From NCBI GenBank assembly GCA_020718205.1, contig DYSN01000022.1, forward strand, positions 1-41,654: DNA of 41,654 nt. Direction: 5' to 3'. Both the position numbers and the translations under genes were made by a program. Positions 16,873 to 25,136 of this stretch are shown one piece after another. Below the pieces are notes generated by a model. The model saw nothing but the letters and a program-made list of their open reading frames with translations, was not told the origin of the DNA and searched no databases. Every line of letters starts with the position of its first letter. Within the stretch, counting starts at the first letter, position 1. Source of the stretch: Draconibacterium orientale. GTDB taxonomy: Bacteria > Bacteroidota > Bacteroidia > Bacteroidales > UBA12170.

Positions 16873-18222
16873 TTAACTCAATTCTTTTCTTAAAAACTCA
16901 AGTCCATTTGCTATAATTGACTGGATTTCAACCTTGGAAGTGCTGATAAACTCTATCAAAGCAAAATCTTCTGCTTCGACTTCGTAAATTCCCAGCTGCT
17001 CCATTTGATCTATATCTTCTGCCAACACAGCTTTAATGAGTTGCATGGGGTAAATATCGAAAGGGAATACCTGCTCAAATTTACCTGTTACTACAAATGC
17101 TCTTAATCCCCCATTCATATTGGTGTTGAGCTTGTATTTTTTTCCGGGGGTTAGCCAGGAGAACATGGTTCTGTAATAACTGAATACATCGAAATTTGGC
17201 AATAACCAACCTAAGAATCGTGATTCTGTTCCTTCGGGAAGCACTGTAATCTGGTGATCGTACATGCCCAGAAAACCGTTCGATTCTATCTGCGTGCCTG
17301 TCAAAGCATTACCACTGATATATCTTTTTTCGGCATCCGAAACATGATCCTTAAGCAATTCGTGGATACAGACGCCGTACTGAGTTTTGATGTAACGAGG
17401 CTTTGTGACTTCCGAGCCGGTTAATGCAATTACTTTATCGCCAACCAACTTTCCGGTGAGGAAAAGATTCCCAATAGTAACTACATCCTGCACATTTACC
17501 ACCCAAACAATTTCTCCTTTGTTCATGGGGTCAAGGGCTGCAATTTGTGGCCCCACCATTCCCGATGGAAATTTCCCCCTAAACATGTTGATTTGCACAT
17601 TCTGGCTGTTTAGCAGCACTTTGGTTTTGGTAAGATCGGCATGTAGGTTTAAATGAACCTTGCCTTTGGTGAGTTTTGCCAGCGCATCGAGACCCGTTTG
17701 AAATGCTTCGCCTTTTCCATGAAGCACAAAATCGTAGTCGGAACCCAGCGGGCCATTATCGAAACCCGATATAAAAATTGCCTTGGGTTCGTGAACCGGA
17801 TTAGCAATAATTGAGTAGGGTCGTTGCCTGATTAATGTCCAGATGCCACTCTGCACCAATTTCTTGGTGATGTCAGACTTATCGAGCTTGGTTGGGTTAG
17901 AAGCGCCAAAATTAATGGCCTCATACTTTTTATCATTTTCAATGATAATTTCAAGAAGCTTACGTTTGGCTCCTCTTTTGACTTCAGATACAATTCCGCT
18001 AACAGGTGAAGTAAAAATTAGTTCGTGACGATTTTTGTCATGAAACAAAGGAGTACCGGCTTTTACCGGATCGCCCTCATTGACCAATATCTTTGGAAAG
18101 CAGCCTGTAAAATCTGTGGGTTTTATAGCCACATGCTTTGCCTGAACCTCGGTTAATGTTTTTTCAGCCTCACCAACCAGCTTAATATCAAGCCCTTTTT
18201 TAATGGTAGTAATTGTTGACAT
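16873..18222 (-). CDS. nqrA: Na+-translocating NADH:quinone reductase subunit A
   Basis: A 449-residue cytoplasmic subunit of Na+-NQR, lying at the quinone side of the complex. It opens with KKGLDIKLVGEA and a biotinyl-lipoyl-like barrel (DKNRHELIFTSPVSGIV), then the central Rossmann-like region with GTQIESNGFLGMYDHQITVLP. It has no membrane helix, as expected. It is the first gene of the operon. The complex couples NADH oxidation to Na+ export and is the usual respiratory entry site in many Bacteroidota. Confidence 0.97.
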   Translation of the reverse strand: MSTITTIKKGLDIKLVGEAEKTLTEVQAKHVAIKPTDFTGCFPKILVNEGDPVKAGTPLFHDKNRHELIFTSPVSGIVSEVKRGAKRKLLEIIIENDKKYEAINFGASNPTKLDKSDITKKLVQSGIWTLIRQRPYSIIANPVHEPKAIFISGFDNGPLGSDYDFVLHGKGEAFQTGLDALAKLTKGKVHLNLHADLTKTKVLLNSQNVQINMFRGKFPSGMVGPQIAALDPMNKGEIVWVVNVQDVVTIGNLFLTGKLVGDKVIALTGSEVTKPRYIKTQYGVCIHELLKDHVSDAEKRYISGNALTGTQIESNGFLGMYDHQITVLPEGTESRFLGWLLPNFDVFSYYRTMFSWLTPGKKYKLNTNMNGGLRAFVVTGKFEQVFPFDIYPMQLIKAVLAEDIDQMEQLGIYEVEAEDFALIEFISTSKVEIQSIIANGLEFLRKELS

Positions 18223-18268
18223 AAATTATGATTGGCTTATAATTATAAATAAAACAGTATTTAGAATG

Positions 18269-18276
18269 CAAAAATA
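18269..18276 (-). promoter_or_regulatory. Possible -7 element of the nqr operon
   Basis: Minus strand TATTTTTG matches TAnnTTTG, 46 bases before the nqrA ATG. A TTTG at the expected 19-base distance is absent; the nearest is about 31 bases away. Support is therefore partial. Confidence 0.4.
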
Positions 18277-18528
18277 AAAATTCAATCCATTAAACTTAGA
18301 TAAAAATCAAATTTGTTTGTAATCTAAATAATTGATACTATTCATTATTTCAAGCAAATACCTATTTTATTCGACCTGTTCCTTATGCGTTGATTTGTGT
18401 ACAAAACTGAACCACCAAACCCGATTTTCAATCAATAGGGATCATAATCTCCGCTCAAGTCAGATTTGTCGCGAAATAGCCAAATCAACCACTCTAAAAT
18501 CACTCCCCATTATTTATTGAATATGTTG

Positions 18529-18536
18529 TAGTTTTG
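18529..18536 (+). promoter_or_regulatory. Possible -7 element of the plug-domain gene
   Basis: TAGTTTTG matches TAnnTTTG and lies 27 bases before the ATG at 18564, giving a short leader of about 20 bases. No clear TTTG stands 19 bases upstream. Confidence 0.45.
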
Positions 18537-18563
18537 CTACCAAACCTCGTTTAAAAAATTCCA

Positions 18564-19835
18564 ATGAGCGGACTTAAATTGTGGCTTATTTTAATACTTT
18601 CTACCGCAGCAACATGCTATTCTTTTTCGCAGAGCAATGGCGATCAGTATTTTAGCGATAGGGTTGAAACAGTGCAGATTTTTCCCCCGGGAGAACCATT
18701 GGGTGAACCTGTTTTATCGCTGGGAGATGGCAGCTCAACGCTGGAGCTTCATTTCGATATTTTTGGCGCAGAACTCGAAAATCTGGAGTATACATTTATT
18801 CACTGCGATGCCGACTGGAAGATTTCGGACCTGATGCCCAACGAATATTTGGATGGCTATACCGAATCGTATATCGAAGACTATCAATTCTCGTTTAACA
18901 CCCGTCAACCCTATATTCATTACATGCTTCAGTTCCCTCAAACCAACATGAATTTCATTAAGTCGGGGAATTATTTGCTCAAAGTCTATCCTGAAGATAA
19001 CCCCGAAAATCCGCTGTTTGTGAAACGATTTTTTGTGGTCGATCCCCGAATTACGATGGCCGGAACGGCTAAACCCGCCACCAGCCCTGCACTCAGAAAT
19101 ACGCATCAGGAAGTTGATTTTGAAATCAATATACAGCCACTGAAAAGCCAGTTTCCATCGCGCGAAATCAGGGTTTTCATTCGTCAAAACGGCAGATTGG
19201 ACAATATGGTTAAAGACCTACAACCCCTGTCGGTAACCAATGGCATCATGAATTTCGATTTGGAAAAGGAGAACATTTTTAAAGGAACGAACAGTTTTAG
19301 ATATTTCGATTTCAGCAGCATGAAATTCAACTCCGAATACCTTGACAGAATAGATGTTTCGGGCGATGTTAATAAGGTTTATCTGCTTGCAGAACAAGTG
19401 CGCCGCTTCAAGGAGTTTAAGCAAGGCCCCGATTTTCATGGGAGATACTATATTGACACCAAAGATTGGTCGAATCCACAAATTGAAGCCGAATACAGCG
19501 ATGTTTTTTTCCGGTTTCAATACGATGCCCCCTTGCTCCATGGAGATGTATATTTGATTGGCGAACTGGCAAACTGGAGTTTTACCCCTTACAATAAAAT
19601 GGTCTATAATTTCGAAACCAAAGCCTACGAAGCAACCTTGTATTTAAAACAGGGATTCTACAGCTATAACTATGGATTCGTGGCAAAAGACTCCGAAATT
19701 GCTGACATCACTTTCTTCGAAAATTCGCATTATCAAACACAAAATCAGTATTTTATATTTGTCTACTTCAGAGCAACAGGCACCACCTTCGATCAGTTGG
19801 TGGGCCTTCATGTTTTATCAACCAACGAATTATAA
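18564..19835 (+). CDS. Type IX secretion plug-domain protein (DUF5103)
   Basis: A 423-residue exported protein with a signal peptide (about 1-22, SFSQ). The N-terminal domain begins DRVETVQIFPPGEPLGEPVL and continues with a beta-sandwich (about 40-165) containing FIHCDADW; this is the DUF5103/T9SS plug first domain. The C-terminal part (about 310-410) with GELANWS looks like a carbohydrate-binding-module-like immunoglobulin fold. In Flavobacterium johnsoniae a protein of this family was found blocking the periplasmic end of the SprA translocon. It points to a type IX system in this organism, though no other T9SS genes lie here. Confidence 0.88.
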   Translation: MSGLKLWLILILSTAATCYSFSQSNGDQYFSDRVETVQIFPPGEPLGEPVLSLGDGSSTLELHFDIFGAELENLEYTFIHCDADWKISDLMPNEYLDGYTESYIEDYQFSFNTRQPYIHYMLQFPQTNMNFIKSGNYLLKVYPEDNPENPLFVKRFFVVDPRITMAGTAKPATSPALRNTHQEVDFEINIQPLKSQFPSREIRVFIRQNGRLDNMVKDLQPLSVTNGIMNFDLEKENIFKGTNSFRYFDFSSMKFNSEYLDRIDVSGDVNKVYLLAEQVRRFKEFKQGPDFHGRYYIDTKDWSNPQIEAEYSDVFFRFQYDAPLLHGDVYLIGELANWSFTPYNKMVYNFETKAYEATLYLKQGFYSYNYGFVAKDSEIADITFFENSHYQTQNQYFIFVYFRATGTTFDQLVGLHVLSTNEL

Positions 19836-19844
19836 TTTAATCCT

Positions 19845-20747
19845 ATGCCAGACCAACTCAAGGGGGTTTTATTTGCCTCCGTTACAGCATTTCTTTGGGG
19901 ATTTTTAGCCATTGCACTAAAAGTTGCCACCCAGCAATTTCCGGTGGTAACCATAGTTTGGTTTCGGTTCGCCTTTGCTTTTCTCGTTTTGTTTATTTAT
20001 TTCTCTCTCACCGATAAAACCAAACTTAAAATACTTATCCGGCCACCGCTTTTATTGGTTATTGCAGGTATAGGACTGGCAGCCAATTATATAGGATATG
20101 CTAAAGGCATAGAATATACTTCGCCCACCACTGCCCAGGTGGTTATTCAACTGGGGCCTATCATGCTGGGATTGGTTGGTTTTTTAATCTTTCGCGAAAA
20201 AATTGGGAAAAAGCAAATGATAGGCTTCGCGGTGGCCCTTATTGGTCTCACTTTTTTCTATCTGAATCAAGTAACTGGACTAATTGAATCAAAATTAAGC
20301 CTTATAAATACTGGATTTGCCTGGATAGTTGCAGCAGCTTTTGCTTGGGCTATCTATGCTTCGCTTCAAAAAATTCTGGTAAAGACAATTGAAACTCAAG
20401 TCTTGAATTTATTTATATTTGGCCTGCCTACATTGGTTTATGCACCTTTTGTTGACTTTTCGCAGCTTTTTCATATTAATGTAAACCAATGGCTGCTGCT
20501 CATATTTCTAGGACTTAATACTCTGGTAGCTTACGGCAGTTTGGCATTTGCTTTTAAATATGCCGATGTGAACAAAGTGTCGGTTATTATTACCCTGAAT
20601 CCCATCATCACTTTCATAGCTATGAGCATCTTATATCAAATGCAGGTGAGCTGGATAGAAACCCAACGAATGGATTTTTTAACCTGGGCAGGAGCCATCA
20701 TGGTGATTGCCGGGGCTGTCATGGTGGTGTATTTTAAAAAAAGATAA
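19845..20747 (+). CDS. EamA/DMT-family transporter
   Basis: A 300-residue inner-membrane protein with ten predicted helices arranged as two EamA repeats (about 6-138 and 152-298). TTAQVVIQLGPIMLGLVGFLIFREK in the fourth and fifth helices and the matching VSVIITLNPIITF in the second half are family features. Members export or import amino acids, purines or other metabolites; the substrate cannot be called. It starts 9 bases after the plug-domain gene and may be co-transcribed with it. Confidence 0.9.
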   Translation: MPDQLKGVLFASVTAFLWGFLAIALKVATQQFPVVTIVWFRFAFAFLVLFIYFSLTDKTKLKILIRPPLLLVIAGIGLAANYIGYAKGIEYTSPTTAQVVIQLGPIMLGLVGFLIFREKIGKKQMIGFAVALIGLTFFYLNQVTGLIESKLSLINTGFAWIVAAAFAWAIYASLQKILVKTIETQVLNLFIFGLPTLVYAPFVDFSQLFHINVNQWLLLIFLGLNTLVAYGSLAFAFKYADVNKVSVIITLNPIITFIAMSILYQMQVSWIETQRMDFLTWAGAIMVIAGAVMVVYFKKR

Positions 20748-20827
20748 ATAATCCAAATAATTCCTGAAAGAATTTGTGAATTTTCAGTATATTAGTTTCC
20801 GTAAAAACAAAACTAATTCACTGAATT

Positions 20828-21634
20828 ATGCCCATCAAATCCGCCCCCGCCAAACTGGTTTTTCTGCTTCTTTTATCAGGCATTTTTGCCTTATATTCTT
20901 GTATAAATAATGGCCATAGTAAAAAAGAAATTCTATTTAAAACCCTTACCCACAGCGATAAAATTCATCTGTTTGGAAACGAAAACTTCCCGGCACTTTC
21001 AATGGATTTAAAAATAAATCAAGCCGCCGACACAGTTACCAACAGCCTTCTCAATCAAGCCATATTGCAGGCCTATTTCGATACCATATATCAGGCCAAT
21101 TCCAGCCCCGAAAGCCTGTTGCAGCTCTATAACAAACTGGCTGCCGATAACTATTTAACCATGGAATCCTTCTATGCTGCCGATAGTGCCGAAATGGGAG
21201 CATCATACAACTGGCAGATTATTAAAAACAATGAAATCAATTTTCAAAAGGGAAACATCGTTTGTTTTTCGGTCGAAAGCTACCTGTTCTCGGGTGGTGC
21301 CCATGGTAATACCATGACACAATACTATATTTTCGACCTGAGCGAACAAAAAATACTACAAGCCAAAGATATTTTCGACCTAAATCAATGTCAGCTCATT
21401 AAAGATTTACAGAAGGAATGGTTGACAAAATCGGGCGAAAATCCGGCATCTTTCTCACTGGAAGGCTTAAAATGCGATTCAAATCTCAGTCTGAACGATT
21501 CAGGATTTATATTCCACTATGATCACTACGAAATTGCAAGTTATGCAGCAGGCTCTATTGATATTTTTATTAGCTTTGGTGACAGCCGCAAATTTTTGCG
21601 TTCGCCCGGATTTTTAGAACAATTTAAAAAATAA
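20828..21634 (+). CDS. DUF3298/DUF4163 (RsiV-like) lipoprotein
   Basis: A 268-residue lipoprotein (signal peptide to about 25; LYSC with the lipid Cys). The central and C-terminal regions carry the DUF4163-DUF3298 pair, recognisable by SVESYLFSGGAHGNTMTQYYIFDL followed by the LSLNDSGFIFHYDHYEIASYAAGSIDIFI segment. The same fold is used by the lysozyme-binding anti-sigma factor RsiV, but here no sigma factor is adjacent and the role is unknown. It precedes the glycosyltransferase by 17 bases, so it may belong to that operon. Confidence 0.82.
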   Translation: MPIKSAPAKLVFLLLLSGIFALYSCINNGHSKKEILFKTLTHSDKIHLFGNENFPALSMDLKINQAADTVTNSLLNQAILQAYFDTIYQANSSPESLLQLYNKLAADNYLTMESFYAADSAEMGASYNWQIIKNNEINFQKGNIVCFSVESYLFSGGAHGNTMTQYYIFDLSEQKILQAKDIFDLNQCQLIKDLQKEWLTKSGENPASFSLEGLKCDSNLSLNDSGFIFHYDHYEIASYAAGSIDIFISFGDSRKFLRSPGFLEQFKK

Positions 21635-21651
21635 ACTAAATACCATTAATT

Positions 21652-22845
21652 ATGCTAACCCTTAAAGTCGTCTTTTGGATATTTCTGTTCATCATCTTCT
21701 ACTCCTATCTGGGATATGGCATTCTTCTCTACTTTTTGGTCAAGATGAAAAGATTGTTCATCGGTCGTCAAAAGCCAATAGATCCGAACTATGAACCAGA
21801 GGTCACCCTGTTTGTGGCTGCCTACAACGAAAAGGATTATGCCGACGAAAAAGTGAAAAACGGTTTTAGCCTCGAATATCCCAAAGAAAAGGTGAAGCAG
21901 CTCTGGATTACCGATGGTTCGAACGATGGCACACCAGATATTTTAAAAAAATACGCTGCACGAGGTGTAGAAGTGTATCACGAAGATGCCCGTGGTGGCA
22001 AAATTGGAGCCATGAACAGGGGGATGCAATTCGTTAAAACTCCCATCGTTATTTTCTCCGATGGGAATACCAATCTGGGTCACGAAAGCATTAGACGTAT
22101 TGTAAACTTGTTCAGCAACCCAAAAGTGGGATGTGTTTCGGGCGAAAAGAGAATCTATCAGAAGGATTCGGACAGCGCAGCCGGCACCGAAGGTATCTAC
22201 TGGAAATACGAATCCACTCTCAAAAAATGGGATGCTGAGCTTTATTCGGTGGTAGGCGCTGCGGGTGAGCTCTTTGCCATCAGAACTGAGCTCTACAAAC
22301 ACGTGGAAAAAGATACCCTCCTCGACGACTTTATGATTTCTTTGCGTGTGGCTATGAAAGGATTTACCATTCAATACGACCCCGAAGCCTATGCCATCGA
22401 AACCTCCTCGGCCAATGTGAAAGAAGAACTCAAACGTAAAATTAGAATCTCTGCGGGGGGAATTCAAAGTATTGTGCGCCTGGCTCCATTGCTCAATTTC
22501 TTTAAATACGGAACCTTAAGCTTTCAATATATTTCGCATCGGGTTTTAAGATGGACCTTAGCACCACTTGGATTGCTAATTATCCTGCTGGCTAATTTTG
22601 CAATCACTCTTCAGGAAGGTTTTACCACCTGGGAAAGCCCTTTTACCTGGTTGTTTTGGGGGCAAATTATTTTTTACATCGCCGCCCTTTTGGGATGGTT
22701 CCTCGAAAATAAAAGCATCAAAATCAAAATATTATTCATTCCCTACTATTTCTTTATCATGAACCTTTCAGTTTATTTGGGATTTGCCCGATATATCAAA
22801 GGAAATCAATCGGTTAAGTGGGAAAGAGCACAACGCGCTAAATAA
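21652..22845 (+). CDS. Membrane glycosyltransferase family 2, cellulose-synthase-like
   Basis: A 397-residue inner-membrane processive-type glycosyltransferase. It has an N-terminal membrane helix (about 4-28), a GT-A domain (about 45-270) with TDGSNDGT, the metal-binding SDGN, GAAGELFAIR and the acidic LLDDF, and three C-terminal helices (about 295-390). The acceptor-binding segment RKIRISAGG stands where cellulose-type enzymes have QxxRW. It would add a nucleotide-sugar unit to a polymer or lipid carrier on the cytoplasmic face; sugar and product are unknown. The methyltransferase gene begins 6 bases later, indicating joint work on a glycan. Confidence 0.9.
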   Translation: MLTLKVVFWIFLFIIFYSYLGYGILLYFLVKMKRLFIGRQKPIDPNYEPEVTLFVAAYNEKDYADEKVKNGFSLEYPKEKVKQLWITDGSNDGTPDILKKYAARGVEVYHEDARGGKIGAMNRGMQFVKTPIVIFSDGNTNLGHESIRRIVNLFSNPKVGCVSGEKRIYQKDSDSAAGTEGIYWKYESTLKKWDAELYSVVGAAGELFAIRTELYKHVEKDTLLDDFMISLRVAMKGFTIQYDPEAYAIETSSANVKEELKRKIRISAGGIQSIVRLAPLLNFFKYGTLSFQYISHRVLRWTLAPLGLLIILLANFAITLQEGFTTWESPFTWLFWGQIIFYIAALLGWFLENKSIKIKILFIPYYFFIMNLSVYLGFARYIKGNQSVKWERAQRAK

Positions 22846-22851
22846 AAAATT

Positions 22852-23688
22852 ATGGGCTTCATCAGACAATTCAGTAAAAAATTAGTCCCATTCTGGATGG
22901 GAGTCAAACTCAGAGGTGGTTATCAAAAATTTCTGGGGGTAGTTTACAAAGGCGACAAATACTATTGTCCCTACTGCAATCACAGCTTTTCGAAAATGCT
23001 TAGCGACGGTTTCGACTTGCCCGTGATTTACGAAAAACATATTGTGGGCAGTGGCAAACGAACCAACTGCACCTGCCCCCGATGTTTTAGCAAGGATCGC
23101 GACCGCCTCATCTACCTTTACCTGAAATACAAAACCAGTGTCTTTTCTACCCACCACAAAATACTTCATATTGCACCGGAAGCCTGGATGAAGGAACTCT
23201 TTCAACGAACCCCACTCATCGATTATACCTGCGGGGTTAAAGATATGAAAGATATGACCTATTACTACGACCGCATGACCTACGAAATGGATATCACCTA
23301 TCTGCAAATGCGTGATAACCTGTACGATGTGGTCATCTGCAATCACGTGCTCGAACATGTTGCCAATGACATTCAAGCCATGTCGGAGATTTATCGGGTT
23401 CTTAAACCAGGCGGCTGGGCCATTCTTCAGATTCCCATCTCACTGGTAATTCCAAAAACCTTTGAAGACTTCGATATTATTTCTAAAAGAGGACGCGAAG
23501 AGCATTTTGGTCAGTTCGATCACGTGAGAATCTATGGAAGCGACTTCTTTACACGCTTGCAATCTGTTGGTTTTCAAACCGAAAGACATCATCCGGTAAA
23601 AGACAACTGGAATATCCCCGATTTGGAAAAATATGCACTCAACAACGAAGAAGAACTTTTTATAGCTCGTAAACCATTTAAATTATGA
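22852..23688 (+). CDS. SAM-dependent methyltransferase with N-terminal zinc ribbon
   Basis: A 278-residue class I methyltransferase. The first part holds two CxxC pairs, CPYC and CTCPRC, separated by about 40 residues; they look like a four-cysteine zinc ribbon. Motif I is degenerate (LHIAPEA instead of GxGxG), as in this subgroup. Post-I acidic TYEMD, DVVICNHVLEHV (motif II), and LKPGGWAILQIPI (motif III) are normal. Because it sits between a glycosyltransferase and two kinases with 6- and -4-base spacing, the target is plausibly a glycan sugar. This is inference. Confidence 0.86.
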   Translation: MGFIRQFSKKLVPFWMGVKLRGGYQKFLGVVYKGDKYYCPYCNHSFSKMLSDGFDLPVIYEKHIVGSGKRTNCTCPRCFSKDRDRLIYLYLKYKTSVFSTHHKILHIAPEAWMKELFQRTPLIDYTCGVKDMKDMTYYYDRMTYEMDITYLQMRDNLYDVVICNHVLEHVANDIQAMSEIYRVLKPGGWAILQIPISLVIPKTFEDFDIISKRGREEHFGQFDHVRIYGSDFFTRLQSVGFQTERHHPVKDNWNIPDLEKYALNNEEELFIARKPFKL

Positions 23689-25136
23689 TGTTACTTTTTT
23701 CTAATATTACCATCATCTGGCTTCTGGCCGCGGCATTGTTTATTGTGAGCCTTGTTGCGTTTTATATGAACTACGGCAAAAAAATCCTGTCCATTTCCAA
23801 TAAAAATCTTCAGGAGCAAATGTCGAAGCTTGTTCACGAAAATAAAGATTATAAAACCCGCATCGATGCCATCGTTTTAGAAAAAACAGTCGACGTGCAT
23901 CAACAGCTCGAAGAAAGGGAAAAACTGATTATCGACCGAAAAATTGCCCTCAAAAAAGCTAAAGATGCCAACTTCCTGAAAAACGCATTTCTGGCCAATA
24001 TGAGTCACGAAATCAGAACACCACTCAACGGAATCATTGGCTTTTCCAATCTTTTACTCAACGAACTGTCGCTTCTCGAACAACAAAATCTCTACGATTA
24101 TGCTCAGGGCATCTCCGAAAGCAGCGAACGACTTCTGCTGCTTCTCGACAATCTTATCGACATAAGCCGGGTGGATGCCAACGATATAGAAGTCAATCTA
24201 CAACCAGCCAATATCAACCCATCTATTGAAAACATTTTCCAAGTATTTAAACATAAAGCCCAGGAAAAACATCTGACCGTAAACCTGGTACTCACTGAAA
24301 TACCCGATTCCATGATAGATAAATCCATCGTGGAGCGGGTAATATCGCTGATTCTCGACAATGCCATTAAATATACCGAAGCCGGTTTTATCAATATGGG
24401 ATCGTTTTACCGCGAGGAGGATCGAAAGATTTTAATCAGAATTAAGGATACAGGTATTGGAATTGACGAAAAGTTTCTCCCCGAAATTTTTTCCCCTTTT
24501 CGTCAGGAGAGCTTAGGCTATAATAAAAGCCATCAGGGTAGCGGTTTGGGTTTGCCCTTGGTTAAAAAACTGATGGAGTTGGTTCAGGGAGAAGTTCAGG
24601 TGAAATCGAAAAAGGGCGAAGGAACTGTGGTGAGTCTGTTTTTTCCGTTTATTGTCCCCGAAAACCAGAATAAACCCATGCCTGGCAAGCCTAAGGAAAA
24701 AATAGCCGGATCGGTGACCAATCTCAATCTGAACTTCGAGCCCACCATTTTGGTGGTGGAAGACGACAAAATGAACCGACTGGTTTTTTCCAAAATGCTC
24801 TCTAAAATATCTAAGCTTCATCTTTGCGTGGATGGAACTGAAGCACTGAGTTTTGTGGAGGAACATTTTAAATCGGACAGCTTCGATTTGGTTCTCATGG
24901 ACATCAACCTGCCAGCTCCCTACAGCGGAATCGATGTGATGAACGAAATGAAATCGCGCTTTCCCAAAGCAAAGACCATTCCATTTGTGGCTCAAACCGC
25001 CTATGCCATGACAGGAGATAAAGAGAAAATGCTCCAGGCAGGCTTCGACGATTATATTTCCAAACCCATTGAAAAATCAGAATTACTTCATATTATTGAA
25101 AATAATATTAAATCATCTACGAAAAATGACAACTAA
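23685..25136 (+). CDS. Hybrid sensor histidine kinase with receiver
   Basis: A 483-residue membrane-anchored kinase with one helix (about 8-28), a coiled-coil linker (about 33-100), dimerization domain with phosphoacceptor His108 in [14 protein letters not shown], ATPase domain (N-box Asn227, DTGIGI 256-261, GSGLGLPL) and C-terminal receiver (acidic pair 361-362, phosphoacceptor Asp407 in LVLMDINLP, Lys461). There is no periplasmic sensor domain, so input must come through the membrane helix or a partner. All catalytic residues look intact. The start overlaps the methyltransferase by 4 bases (ATGA) and the end overlaps the next kinase gene by 11 bases. Confidence 0.94.
   Translation: MMLLFSNITIIWLLAAALFIVSLVAFYMNYGKKILSISNKNLQEQMSKLVHENKDYKTRIDAIVLEKTVDVHQQLEEREKLIIDRKIALKKAKDANFLKNAFLANMSHEIRTPLNGIIGFSNLLLNELSLLEQQNLYDYAQGISESSERLLLLLDNLIDISRVDANDIEVNLQPANINPSIENIFQVFKHKAQEKHLTVNLVLTEIPDSMIDKSIVERVISLILDNAIKYTEAGFINMGSFYREEDRKILIRIKDTGIGIDEKFLPEIFSPFRQESLGYNKSHQGSGLGLPLVKKLMELVQGEVQVKSKKGEGTVVSLFFPFIVPENQNKPMPGKPKEKIAGSVTNLNLNFEPTILVVEDDKMNRLVFSKMLSKISKLHLCVDGTEALSFVEEHFKSDSFDLVLMDINLPAPYSGIDVMNEMKSRFPKAKTIPFVAQTAYAMTGDKEKMLQAGFDDYISKPIEKSELLHIIENNIKSSTKNDN

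Larger units (their letters stand above)
18223..18563. other. Divergent intergenic region nqrA / plug-domain gene
   Basis: This 341-base AT-rich gap holds start signals for two divergent units: a -7-like element for nqrA (18269-18276) and one for the T9SS gene (18529-18536). A 62-codon open frame at 18332-18520 looks unlike a real protein. I see no hairpin, riboswitch or repeat in the middle. Confidence 0.5.

Noticed and set aside
18332-18520. 62-codon open frame in the nqrA / plug-domain intergenic region
   Set aside because: Its predicted protein resembles no known protein; the region carries the divergent promoters instead.
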